In this document: piece by piece, positions 41,374-50,400 of the stretch | Layout of the letters: every line of letters begins with the position of its first letter | How positions within the stretch are numbered: the stretch's first letter is position 1 | Notes under the pieces: generated by a model | What the model saw: only the letters and a program-made list of their open reading frames with translations | What the model was told of the DNA's origin: nothing | Database searches by the model: none | Program-made: the position numbers and the translations under genes | DNA from: Emiliania huxleyi CCMP1516 | Taxonomy: Eukaryota > Haptophyta > Isochrysidales > Noelaerhabdaceae | NCBI RefSeq assembly: GCF_000372725.1 | Contig: NW_005196310.1 | Location: 24,988 to 88,987 of the forward strand | Length of the DNA stretch: 64,000 bases | Direction: 5' to 3'

Positions 41374-41685
41374 GTTCTGAGACACACACGTGCACAACGA
41401 TACGAAAGAGGGGGCGCCGCGATGATTATGATCAGCGGTCGATGCGTTTTATGGTTTACTCTTTCAGAGGGGAGACGTGTAACTCTAAGTACACGCTCCG
41501 TACGGAAATAATCTTTGACCATAAATGCTTGCACCATGGCGACACTTTGTCCCTAGTCGACCGACCAGACCTCAACCATGACCTCAACGCTCAAGCTCCA
41601 AGGGAGTCATCCGTCAAGCAACAACTACAAAGAGATCAAAGTCATCTCTTCCAAGAGCGGCGTGGCCGTGAGCGCTCGGCGTCAC

Positions 41686-43089
41686 TCACGACGTCCACTG
41701 TTCGATCTTCTTGGGCTGCAGCACCCTCTCCTCTCCAACACCGTGGCCCATCGCGTAACGGTCACCCCAGCTCCAGACGGCGCCGTCGTCGGATATGGCC
41801 AAGCTATGGCTGCCTCCTGCGGACACGGCAACGACGCGCCGCCCAGCCAAAGCCTCGATTTCCTTGGGTAGCAGCTGATTCTGAGAGGTACCGTGGCCAA
41901 GGCAGCCTGCGGCTCCCAACTCGCAGTTGCGGCGGTTGCCGCCCCAGCTCCAGACAGCGCCGCCCGCGGTGACGGCAAGGCAATGGTGGGATCCAGCAGA
42001 CACCGCGACGACGCGATGACCAGCCAAGGCCTCGATCCTCTTCGGCTGCGGTTGGCTCCGCTCGTCGCCGTGGCCGAGCTTGCCACCCGATCCTTCGCCC
42101 CAGGACCAGACACCGCCGGCCGCGGTGAGGGCAAGGCTGTGATTAGCTCCCGCCGTCACGGCCACCACATGTTGGCCATCCAAGGCTTCGATCCTCTTCG
42201 GCTGCGTCAAGTCGCAGCTCACGTCGCCAGGGGGCTGCTCGTAGCCCAACTGCCCTATCCCCCAGCTCCAGACGGCGCCGTCGGCAGTGACGGCGAGGGT
42301 GTATTTGTCGCCTCGAGCCGCAACGGCGGTGACAAACAGGCCTTTCTGAGCCAAGGTCTCGACCTTCTTTGGCTGCAACTGACACTGCCGATCGCCGTGG
42401 CCGAGCTTGTATCCGGAACCTCCTCCCCAGCTCCAGACAGCTCCGTCGGCGGTGACGGCCACGCTGTGCATGAAAGCCGTCGAGAGTGCGACGACGCAAT
42501 GGCCAGCCAAGGCATCGATCCTTCTTGGCTGGGGCTCGCATTGCCTGCTGCCGTGACCCAGGCAGCCCAAACTTCCATATCCCCAGCTCCAGAGAGAACC
42601 GTTGGTGGTAATACACAAGTTGTGCTCGCCTCCACTTGCGTCCACGCTGACTGCGCGCTCGCCGTCGAGCATCGACGGGATCTGGGTCGGTACGTGCAGT
42701 TGCTCCACACCCCCGCCATGCCCGAGAATTCCTCGCAGGTAAGATTCAGGCTTACCGCACGTGAACAGCCGCCCCTCGCCGTTGATGAAGACGCTGTGCT
42801 CTGATCCTGCCGCCACCCTCGCTGGAAGGTTGGCCTCGCGCTGCAAAGCCACGAGGCAGAGCGAGCGCACGGCCAGTCGCGGAGGCAGCTCGTAGCCTAG
42901 CTCTTGCGCCCGCAAGTGCAGGCCCTCCTCAACAACCGATTCGTGCAAGAGGAGCGAGACGGCTGCAACGCGAGCGATGTCGACTGGGTCGCACTGCGAT
43001 ACGATGCGCGATAGCAGGTCGGTTGGCAGGGCGAGGAGCTGCGCCGGCTGCTGCGGCGATGGCAAGGCGGTGAGCGCGTTCCTCGGCAT
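41686..43089 (-). CDS. F-box-like/RCC1-repeat protein 2
   Basis: A 467-residue frame from ATG 43089, intronless. MPRNALTALPSPQQPAQLL then LPTDLLSRIVSQCDPVDIAR is the F-box-like part shared with RCC1 protein 1. RCC1 blades follow: NGSLWSWGYGSLGCLGHG, GAVWSWGGGSGYKLGHGD, GGVWSWGEGSGGKLGHGD, DDGAVWSWGDRYAMGHG. Compared with RCC1 protein 1 the blades are more diverged from one another. The upstream frame repeats the first 25 residues (PRNALAALPSPLQPVQL at about 43170), a local duplication of 72-84 nt that created an alternative N-terminus without its own ATG. Confidence 0.85.
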   Translation of the reverse strand: MPRNALTALPSPQQPAQLLALPTDLLSRIVSQCDPVDIARVAAVSLLLHESVVEEGLHLRAQELGYELPPRLAVRSLCLVALQREANLPARVAAGSEHSVFINGEGRLFTCGKPESYLRGILGHGGGVEQLHVPTQIPSMLDGERAVSVDASGGEHNLCITTNGSLWSWGYGSLGCLGHGSRQCEPQPRRIDALAGHCVVALSTAFMHSVAVTADGAVWSWGGGSGYKLGHGDRQCQLQPKKVETLAQKGLFVTAVAARGDKYTLAVTADGAVWSWGIGQLGYEQPPGDVSCDLTQPKRIEALDGQHVVAVTAGANHSLALTAAGGVWSWGEGSGGKLGHGDERSQPQPKRIEALAGHRVVAVSAGSHHCLAVTAGGAVWSWGGNRRNCELGAAGCLGHGTSQNQLLPKEIEALAGRRVVAVSAGGSHSLAISDDGAVWSWGDRYAMGHGVGEERVLQPKKIEQWTS

Positions 43090-43313
43090 TGGCTCCCACG
43101 GTAGCAGATCCGTTGGCAGGGCGAGGAGCTGCACCGGCTGCAGCGGCGATGGCAAGGCGGCGAGCGCGTTCCTCGGCAGTGGAAAGCAGCGGGCGCTCCT
43201 GTCAGGGATCGTCAGGGCGTCGGTGCTTCCGGAGTCTCGAGAATAAAAAGGTGCGGCCGGCACGCCGCCACCACCGGGATTTTTTAAACCTCGCCTCCCT
43301 GGCTGACCAGAGA

Positions 43314-43367
43314 GAGAGATTTTTAGCAATACCAAACAACTCTAACACTCACACGTCATTTGGGGCC
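43314..43367 (+). repeat. 54-nt dispersed repeat (copy of 16681-16734)
   Basis: Same orientation as the first copy. It lies in the 514-nt region between the divergent RCC1 and Kelch 3 genes, next to a partial GGCACGCCGCCACCAC motif near 43259. Confidence 0.85.
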
Positions 43368-43603
43368 AGAGCAAAGGAGGTTTGACGGATGGGAGCAGAC
43401 ACCACCCTCGAGGCGCCACCGCCATATGTAGCCCTCATCGGCGCCAACAGACCTCTTGCGACAGCATTGGCGTGTGGATAGGCTTTTCTTGGGTCGATCC
43501 TGGGCGTGCCGGGCTGATTGGGCGATTTGGGGGGGGGGGGGGGGGGGGGCTCCCGAGAGCAGGCCGGGAAAAAAAGGAATTTTCGGTTTTTTTTTTTGGT
43601 TTC

Positions 43604-44776
43604 ATGGCCGCCCACCGCATCGGCGCGCGCGTCGCGGGCCTCTCGCCAGAGCAGCTGTGCGCCATCATCGAGGCGCAGGCGGGCGCGAGCGACGCCGCGC
43701 TGCGCGTGGCGGAGGAGCACGCCGCACGGCTCGTGGAGCAGCCCGAGTGGGTGCTCTCCGAGGTCCTCCTCTCGCCGGACCTCGCCCCGCACATCCTCGC
43801 CCAGCTGCCGACCAAGGCGCACGCCGTCAAGGGCACGTGCCGCGCGTGGCGCCGCGGCTGGAAGGAGACGCTGAAGAAGCGCGAGCGGCCGCGCCTGGTT
43901 GTGATCGGCGGCGACAACGAGGGTGGGACTGTCAACTCGCTGGAGCGGTACGACCCGGCAACGAATGAGTGGGAGGAGGAGGCTGTGGCGCCGATGCCTT
44001 CGGCACGAAGCTATGTCAGCGCGGCGGTGCTCGACGGCAAGCTCTACGCGGCGGGCGGCCAAGTTGCGGTAGACGATGGCGAGGACGACGAGGAGGACGG
44101 CGCAACTTCCAACCTGGTGGAGCGGTACGATCCCGCCACGAACGCGTGGGAGGCTGTGGCGCCGATGGCGGTCGAGCGGTTTGTTCACGCCATGGCGGTG
44201 CTCGACGGCAAGCTGTACGCTGTGGGAGGCGATGACGACGACGGCCTCCTCAGCTCCGTGGAGCGGTACGACCCGGCTGCGAACGCGTGGGAGGCGGTGG
44301 CGCCGATGGCGAGAGCACGCGAGAATCACGCCGTGGCGGTGCTCGACGGCAAGCTGTATGCTGTGGGCGGGTACAACGACGGCTTCCTCAGCTCGGTCGA
44401 GCGGTACGACCCGGCCTTGGACGCGTGGGAGGCGGTGGCGCCGATGACGACGGTGCGAGGATCTCACGCCGTGGCAGTGCTCGACGGCAAGCTCTATGTC
44501 GCAGGCGGAATGGGTGCCGGCTATAACCGCCTCAGCTCGGTGGAGCGGTACGACCCGGAGTCGGATGTGTGGGAGGCGGTGGCGCCGCTGGCGGAGGAGC
44601 GGTATGATCACGCTGTGGCGGTGCTCGACGGCAAGTTGTATGCTGTTGGCGGGCACAACGGCGCCTCGACCCTCAGCTCGGTCGAGCGGTATGATCCGAC
44701 AACCAATGTCTGGGAGGCGGTGGTGACGCCGATGGCGTCGGCGCGGATGAATGGTTTCGCTGTCTCCTTGATGTAG
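43604..44776 (+). CDS. F-box-like/Kelch-repeat protein 3
   Basis: A 390-residue intronless frame from ATG 43604 (MAAHRIGARVAGLSP), preceded by poly-G and poly-T tracts. The F-box-like part matches the paralogs. About seven blades follow with SSVERYDPAANAWEAVAPM and VLDGKLYAVGG, with an acidic loop DDGEDDEEDG after blade 1. Blades 5-6 share long identical DNA with Kelch 2 (VAGGMGAGYNRLSS versus VAGGMGAGYTHLSS), a sign of gene conversion or recent duplication. The end ARMNGFAVSLM also matches. Confidence 0.9.
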   Translation: MAAHRIGARVAGLSPEQLCAIIEAQAGASDAALRVAEEHAARLVEQPEWVLSEVLLSPDLAPHILAQLPTKAHAVKGTCRAWRRGWKETLKKRERPRLVVIGGDNEGGTVNSLERYDPATNEWEEEAVAPMPSARSYVSAAVLDGKLYAAGGQVAVDDGEDDEEDGATSNLVERYDPATNAWEAVAPMAVERFVHAMAVLDGKLYAVGGDDDDGLLSSVERYDPAANAWEAVAPMARARENHAVAVLDGKLYAVGGYNDGFLSSVERYDPALDAWEAVAPMTTVRGSHAVAVLDGKLYVAGGMGAGYNRLSSVERYDPESDVWEAVAPLAEERYDHAVAVLDGKLYAVGGHNGASTLSSVERYDPTTNVWEAVVTPMASARMNGFAVSLM

Positions 44777-45269
44777 TCCTTGTCGAGGTGCGAGAGGTGC
44801 AAGGTGGAGAGAGATTGTTGCGAGGTGGTAGACGGCTGTTTAACATTAATTTTGGGCCTAACAGTTGCGCTAGTGTTGGCTGAAATCCTCAACGTTGTTC
44901 AAGTGTTCACCCCAGCCCATGCTGTTACTGTTTGTTACTGTTGTTACTGTTGTTCAGCGGCCAGCAAGCAGAAAATGCCAAAACCCCCGGGTAAAACCCG
45001 AAAACCCCATTTTAATGGGACCTGGGTTTTTCCGGGTATTTTCGGGTATTAGGTATTACCCGCACTGGACGCTGGAGATCGTCGTGGGTCACTGCCAGGC
45101 CTTCCTTATTGTTGTTCAGCCGGCCTAACGTTAGCTACTGTTGTTGGGGAGCCCCACTGTTGTTCTGTTGTTTACTGTTAACACTAGCAACACTGTTCAG
45201 CTCCCAACGTTAAACAGCTCTACGTACTACGAGGTGGTGTGGCTGTACGAGGTGGTGTGTTGGAGCACT
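44777..45269. other. No gene; CTGTTGTTA and CGGGTATT repeats
   Basis: Holds TTACTGTTGTTACTGTTG near 44935-44955, CGGGTATTTTCGGGTATT near 45033-45050 and GTACGAGGTGGTGTG pairs near 45225-45260. Confidence 0.5.
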
Positions 45270-45335
45270 TAAAAAAAAGAAAACAGACAAACCAAGGGAG
45301 GGATGGGAGGACGGCACGCCGCCACCACACAGGGA
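45270..45335 (+). repeat. Purine-tract/GGGATGGGAGG dispersed motif
   Basis: AAAAAAAGAAAACAGACAAA then CCAAGGGAGGGATGGGAGG and ACGGCACGCCGCCACCAC. It is the fullest plus-strand copy. Confidence 0.8.
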
Positions 45336-45357
45336 TTTGAAGGAGAGGAGTGTGGTG

Positions 45358-45930
45358 CTAGCCGTCGCCCACCCTCGGGCGTCTACCACTTCCTATCTCT
45401 CTTCGCAGTTTCTCACCAATTCTCGCAGCGACCTTCATGCCACCTCGCGGTCTTCTCACTCTCGTCCTCGTTCTCTCCCCTGCTGTTTCATCCTCTGACT
45501 CATCGCTCTCCTCGGCCTCGTTCTGAGACGCCGCTGCCGTCTGCCTTGCTCTCGCTGCTTCTCTCGCCGCTCTGCGTAACTCCGCCCTCCTCGCGGCATA
45601 ATTTGGCCCCTCGAGTTTATCGAGCTCCCCTCGCGCAAGGACCACATATTTCTGACTCCCACTCCGATCATTTGCCTCCAAGTCTTGTCGTTGATATAAA
45701 ATGAACTCGGGGGCACGGGACGCGGCACAAACGGGGCACATGTCGTTGCTCAGGTCCACTCTCTCTTCGAGCACTTGAACCTCAACGGTCGGTGTTGGCA
45801 CTGGGGGTCCCTTCGGGTATATCGTGGCAGCTGATGGCGGGATTACCACTGGTGTTTCGTCCGTGAGTGAGTATTCTTGATACGAAACCACGACGACACA
45901 CACCAGTCGACTCGCATCGGTTGCCTCCAT
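45358..45930 (-). CDS. Unknown ORF in a dispersed repeat
   Basis: A 190-residue frame from ATG 45930. It has a possible zinc-binding CPVCAASRAP, then RAELRRAAREAARARQ (charged helix), an acidic EEAEESDESEDE-like run and a basic tail (RTRVRRPRGGMKVAARIG). Its N-terminal part is also encoded by the repeat at 1-265, so it probably belongs to a mobile or multicopy element rather than a cellular gene. The family is not recognised. Confidence 0.4.
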   Translation of the reverse strand: MEATDASRLVCVVVVSYQEYSLTDETPVVIPPSAATIYPKGPPVPTPTVEVQVLEERVDLSNDMCPVCAASRAPEFILYQRQDLEANDRSGSQKYVVLARGELDKLEGPNYAARRAELRRAAREAARARQTAAASQNEAEESDESEDETAGERTRTRVRRPRGGMKVAARIGEKLRREIGSGRRPRVGDG

Positions 45931-46105
45931 GAACGGCGGAGCTATTCTCGCGCCCACACCACACCTGGCTCCAACGTGGACACGCCCATAGCTGGGGACA
46001 CTACTAGGTCACGCATGGCATCAGAAGTTTTATCTCTGGGCCCCGAAAGGCATCTCTAGCAGTGTCGTTACGCATGCCCCCTCCCATCCTGGGCGCATGC
46101 GCCTC
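45863..46105 (-). repeat. Dispersed repeat, copy 2 (inverted relative to 1-265)
   Basis: About 95% similar by eye to 1-265. It lacks the short GCTGGGGCTGGCG insertion found near position 25 of copy 1. Confidence 0.8.
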
Positions 46106-46364
46106 ACCGACGTCTCGCCAGAGCATAAGCCCTTGGCGTGTGGCGAGACGAGTTTTTCGCCATGCAGCGAGCAGCAAGCCGCCCGCCGCAAACAGCCGGA
46201 GGCATCGCCACGGCACTGGCTGCGCCGCGCTCCCGCACCCGTCGACGAAGCTCCCCCCGCGGAAGACCGCGCGTAGCGACGCCTTGTCGATCGAGATGGG
46301 CGCGCCTGAAGCTCGCCCACCACACCTACTGCAACACACACACACACTGGTAGGTAGGTAGGTA

Positions 46365-46505
46365 GAAAGGTGAAGAACAGCCAGGCTCGGACTGGACACC
46401 AACGCGGTATGGGTGGACGCTGGACAGATGATGACGACACGCACGAGCGACACACAGACACAAACAGGCTCACAAGACACACAGCCAGCTGGCTGCCACA
46501 CACCC
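46365..46505 (-). repeat. Dispersed repeat (copies 20826-20975 and 33743-33800)
   Basis: The minus strand matches 20826-20975 with scattered changes and a few small indels. It is preceded by a TAGG tetranucleotide run (46347-46362). Confidence 0.85.
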
Positions 46506-46601
46506 TGAGTCGGCGTACACATAACTCAGGGCCACATCCTCCCTGTCGCCCCCCCCCAGGCCAGCACTCCACGGTGCCAAGGGCACAAACAAGGGCACAA
46601 C

Positions 46602-46973
46602 TCAAACAACAGACGACAGGAAGTGACCGTCCGGCCGTGCCCCGCGGGGGCGCGGTCGGCACCAGAAGGGGGTCGACTGCTGGTACAGCTTGATCAGCGC
46701 GTCGGTGCCGCTCGCGATGACCTTGCTTGAGAGGGGTTCGATATAAACGGTGCCCCCTGATGCGATGAGAATGAAGATGCCGGTCCGCGTCCTCTGGTCG
46801 CTGGAGGTGCTGACCTTGAGGAGGGTGCCGGCATAGGCGAGCGTGCCGGCGCCCGCCTCGACGTTGTTGCGCTTGAGCCACTTTGTGGCTTCTTCAGAAG
46901 CGGCTTTTGCGATGACTGCGACATCTTTGGGGGGGACCTCTCCGAGGTCCCCCGCCAGCGAGTCGCCGGCCAT
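46602..46973 (-). CDS. Small unknown ORF
   Basis: From ATG 46973: MAGDSLAGDLGEVPPKDV, EEATKWLKRNNVEAGAGTLA, then RTGIFILIASGGTVYIEPL. About 90 residues look protein-like (alternating strands and a helix). The end runs into the direct repeat at 46630-46677. No family was recognised; it may be a fragment of a multicopy element. Confidence 0.35.
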   Translation of the reverse strand: MAGDSLAGDLGEVPPKDVAVIAKAASEEATKWLKRNNVEAGAGTLAYAGTLLKVSTSSDQRTRTGIFILIASGGTVYIEPLSSKVIASGTDALIKLYQQSTPFWCRPRPRGARPDGHFLSSVV

Positions 46974-47083
46974 ATCTGGGATAGCGTGAAGGGACTCCCC
47001 CAAAGTGCTGGTCGTGACCAGTTGACGCTGCCACGTCCGGCCGTGCCCCGCGGGGGCGCGGTCGGCACCAGAAGGGGGTTGAT
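46630..47083 (+). repeat. Pair of direct repeats of about 46 nt
   Basis: GTCCGGCCGTGCCCCGCGGG then GGCGCGGTCGGCACCAGAAG occurs at 46630-46677 and 47036-47083, flanking the small ORF. Confidence 0.9.
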
Positions 47084-47465
47084 ACGTTCTCTAGAGACGA
47101 CGTAGTCGTGGACGGCCGCAATCACAGTGGACGGACACGACGAGACGAGTGCGAAAGCACGGAGGCAACAAAACACACTAGGGTTCGGGAGAAGGCTAGG
47201 GTTAGGGAGAGAGTGCCTGACGGGCTTCGGCCCGACGGTGACATGTGAGGCTAGAGCAGCTTGCTCCACCTCTAGCAATCTCACCGGCCTGCGAGGCACG
47301 GACGAGACCGTATGTTGTGTCATAGTTATGTTGTGTCAAGCTGAGGTGCCTATACTGGTGTTTCGTCCTCCTCCCAAAAGCGCGCTTTTTTCTTTTTTTC
47401 TCGTCTTCGCTGCCTTGCTACCGCTCGCCGCTCGATCGGGCGGCGGCCCCTTTCGGTGTGGAGGC

Positions 47466-50400
47466 ATGGCCTCGCCATCGGACCGGACGCTCTACAAGTT
47501 CGAGCGCGAGATTGGGCGCGGATCGTACGGCCGCGTCTATCGCGCGCGGCGCCGCTCGGACGGGCGGGAGGTCGCCGTCAAGGTGATCCCTACCGAGGAG
47601 GAGGAGGAGGTGGCGGCGCTGGCGGCGCAGGTGATGGCCGAGGCGGAGAGCCTGCGGCTGTGCGAGAGCGAGCACGTGCTCCGCCACCTCGCCTCGCACG
47701 CCTTCGACGGCGAGCTCTGGCTCGTCACCGAGTACTGCGAGGCTGGCTCGCTGCTCGACGTGATGCGGAGCCGCGGCGCGCCGCTGCGCGAGGAGGAGGT
47801 GGCGGCGGCGGCGGCGGCGACGCTGCACGCGCTGCGCTACCTGCACGAGGAGTGCCGCATGCTGCACCGCGACGTGAAGGCGGGCAACCTCCTTCTCACC
47901 GCGTCTGGCGACCTGCGGCTCGCCGACTTTGGCGCCGCTGCGCAGCTCGGGTCGACCCCTGCCTGGACGGCTGGCGGAGGCGTGCCGGAGTGCCTCCTCT
48001 AGGCGTCGCGGTGCAGCTGGGCTCGACCCTGTCCAAGCGGTCCACCGCCATCGGCACGCCGCACCGGATGGGTCCAGACGCGGGGATTTCCTTATTTCTC
48101 AGCGTTATTTCTTTATTTAGGCACGCCGCACCTGGTGGCTGCCGAGGTAGTATTTCTTCATTTGTGAGTCACTCCTTTGTTTATCGAGGCACGCCGCACT
48201 GGATGGCTCCAGAGGTGATCCAAGAGGCGCGGTGTGCATAGACGCTGCTGCCGCCTACATCCTGTGTCCCCCGACGAGGAGTCGAGAGGACACACGCGCG
48301 CACTCGGCTGCACTCGGCCGTGCCCCAGCTGTGTCCACCGTATTCGTACACCCTCGCAGCCACGAGGTGCTCTGAGTGCACGGCACGAGGCCGTGTTCAC
48401 GTTGTGGGTGCCGTCCGGGCCCTCGTCCGCCGCCGTCTGACACCGCAGACGTCCCACAGGCGCCTTACGTTACTTACACCGCACACGTCCCACAGGCGCC
48501 TTACGCCTCGTCCGCCGACATCTGGTCGCTCGGCATCACCGCCATCGAGCTGGCGGAAGTGGGGGAGTACTTCATTAACGAACTCCTTCCATTCTTTAAA
48601 GGCATCACCGCCATCGAGCTGGCGGAAGGGTTCCCCCCGCACTGGCAGCTGCGGCCGGCGCTGCGGGCTCTCTTCAAGATCCCGTTGCCGCCTCGGCCCC
48701 TCGAGATGACGCGAGATGACCCGAGATTGGCCGAGAGTAGGCTCTCTTCAAGATCCCGTCCGCCCCGCCGCCCACTCTCTCCCAGCCGGAGCTGTGGGGG
48801 CGGCCCTTCGAGACCTTCCTGCAGTGGTGCCTCTGCAAGGCGCCCTCCCTAGACACTGCCCAGACACTTCCTAGCCAACTCGAGGCCTTCCTGCAGTGGT
48901 GCCTCTGCAAGGCGCCCTCCCTAGACACTGCCCAGACACTTCCTAGCCAACTCGAGGCCTTCCTGCAGTGGTGCCTCTGCAAGGCGCACGCCAGTCCATG
49001 CCACGCCCAGTGGACCTGCCCCACCGGAGCGCAAGCCGCTCGGCACACGCTCCACGCACATGCACGCACATGCACGCCTATGCCCGTCTGCACAAGTCGA
49101 GCCACCACTGCATGCACAAAGTCGACGTGGCCGTCTCACCGCCAAGCCGCCTCTCGGCCTTCCCGAGGGCGAGTGGCTTCACTGCTGGCGGTGACTGCCA
49201 CCAGGAGCCGGAGAGGCGCCTCTCGGCCTCCACCTCTCCCCATACCTCCCCATACCTCCCCATATCTCCCGATACCTCAGGAGCCGGAGAGGCGCCTCTC
49301 GGCCTCCACCCTGCTCGACCACCCCTTCGTCACCGCCCACTCGTCGCCTGAGAGAAGACGAGGCGCGCTGCTGCCCCTGCCGACAGAGCGGCTCGTGCTC
49401 TGCAACAGAGCGGCTCGCGCCCTGCAACAGAGAGGTTCGCGTCGCGCTGTCTCAGGCGCGCTGCTGCCTCTAGCGACAGAGCGGCTGGCCGCGCCTCCCA
49501 AGCCGATCGGCGCCGGCGAGGCGTCGAGGCTGGCTGCGGCGGAGATGGGCTTGCCTGTCCCGTCTTCTGAGAGCGGGTCGGGCAGCGCCAGCCGGCCTGA
49601 CCGCACCCTCTTCCGCGCTGCTCCGGCGGCGGTGGCGGCGGCCGGAGAGGCGGAGAGCGGGGGGACGCTCGGCTTGGATGCGACGGTGCGGCTCGACGGC
49701 AACGAGCCGTGGCGAAGCGCTCCTTCGCCCTCCGCGCATTTGACGCGCCCGGCCGCCGCCCGCGCCGCGGTGTCTGCGGGCGGAGGGGGGCGAGTCAGCC
49801 CGGTGCCTGTGGTGAGCCCGTCCGGTCCTCTCCCTCTCTGCTTGGCGTGAGGAGCGGCGCCCAGCGGCTAGCCTTGCTCAAGTAGTCGGTTGGTGCACCT
49901 AGGACTCGCCCTCGGCCTGGCGGGCCACGCGGCGAGAAGCCCGGACGTGGGCTGGGGGAGCGTGGCCGCGGCCCCTGCGGTGGCGGCGCTGCGGCGGGCG
50001 AGGGCGGGTGCGCCCGTCCTGCCGGGAGAGGCTGGCGGGACACTGCCGCGAAGAGGGGGGGGAGGGGGAGGAGCAGGGGCGGCAGAGGGGGGGGGCGAGG
50101 GCGGCGGAGGCGGCGTGGTGAGCTCCCCCCTCCCCTCCGGCGCGTCGTGGCTGCCGCCGCGCGCGGACGCGTCCTGGACACCAAGGAGGAGGGGCGGGGA
50201 GGCGGAGAGCCCGGCGAGCACGCCCGAGCCTGGCAGTCCGGTCACGCCGCCTTCGAGGCGCCCCGTCGACTCCACGCGCGGGAGGGCGGGCTCGCCCTTC
50301 GAGCTCGGCGAGGCGGTGCGGGAGTCGCACTTCCCGTCGCCCTGCAGCCCCCCGTGGCCAAGTCCAGACGTCGAGGCGCATTGCTACTACCGCGACGACG

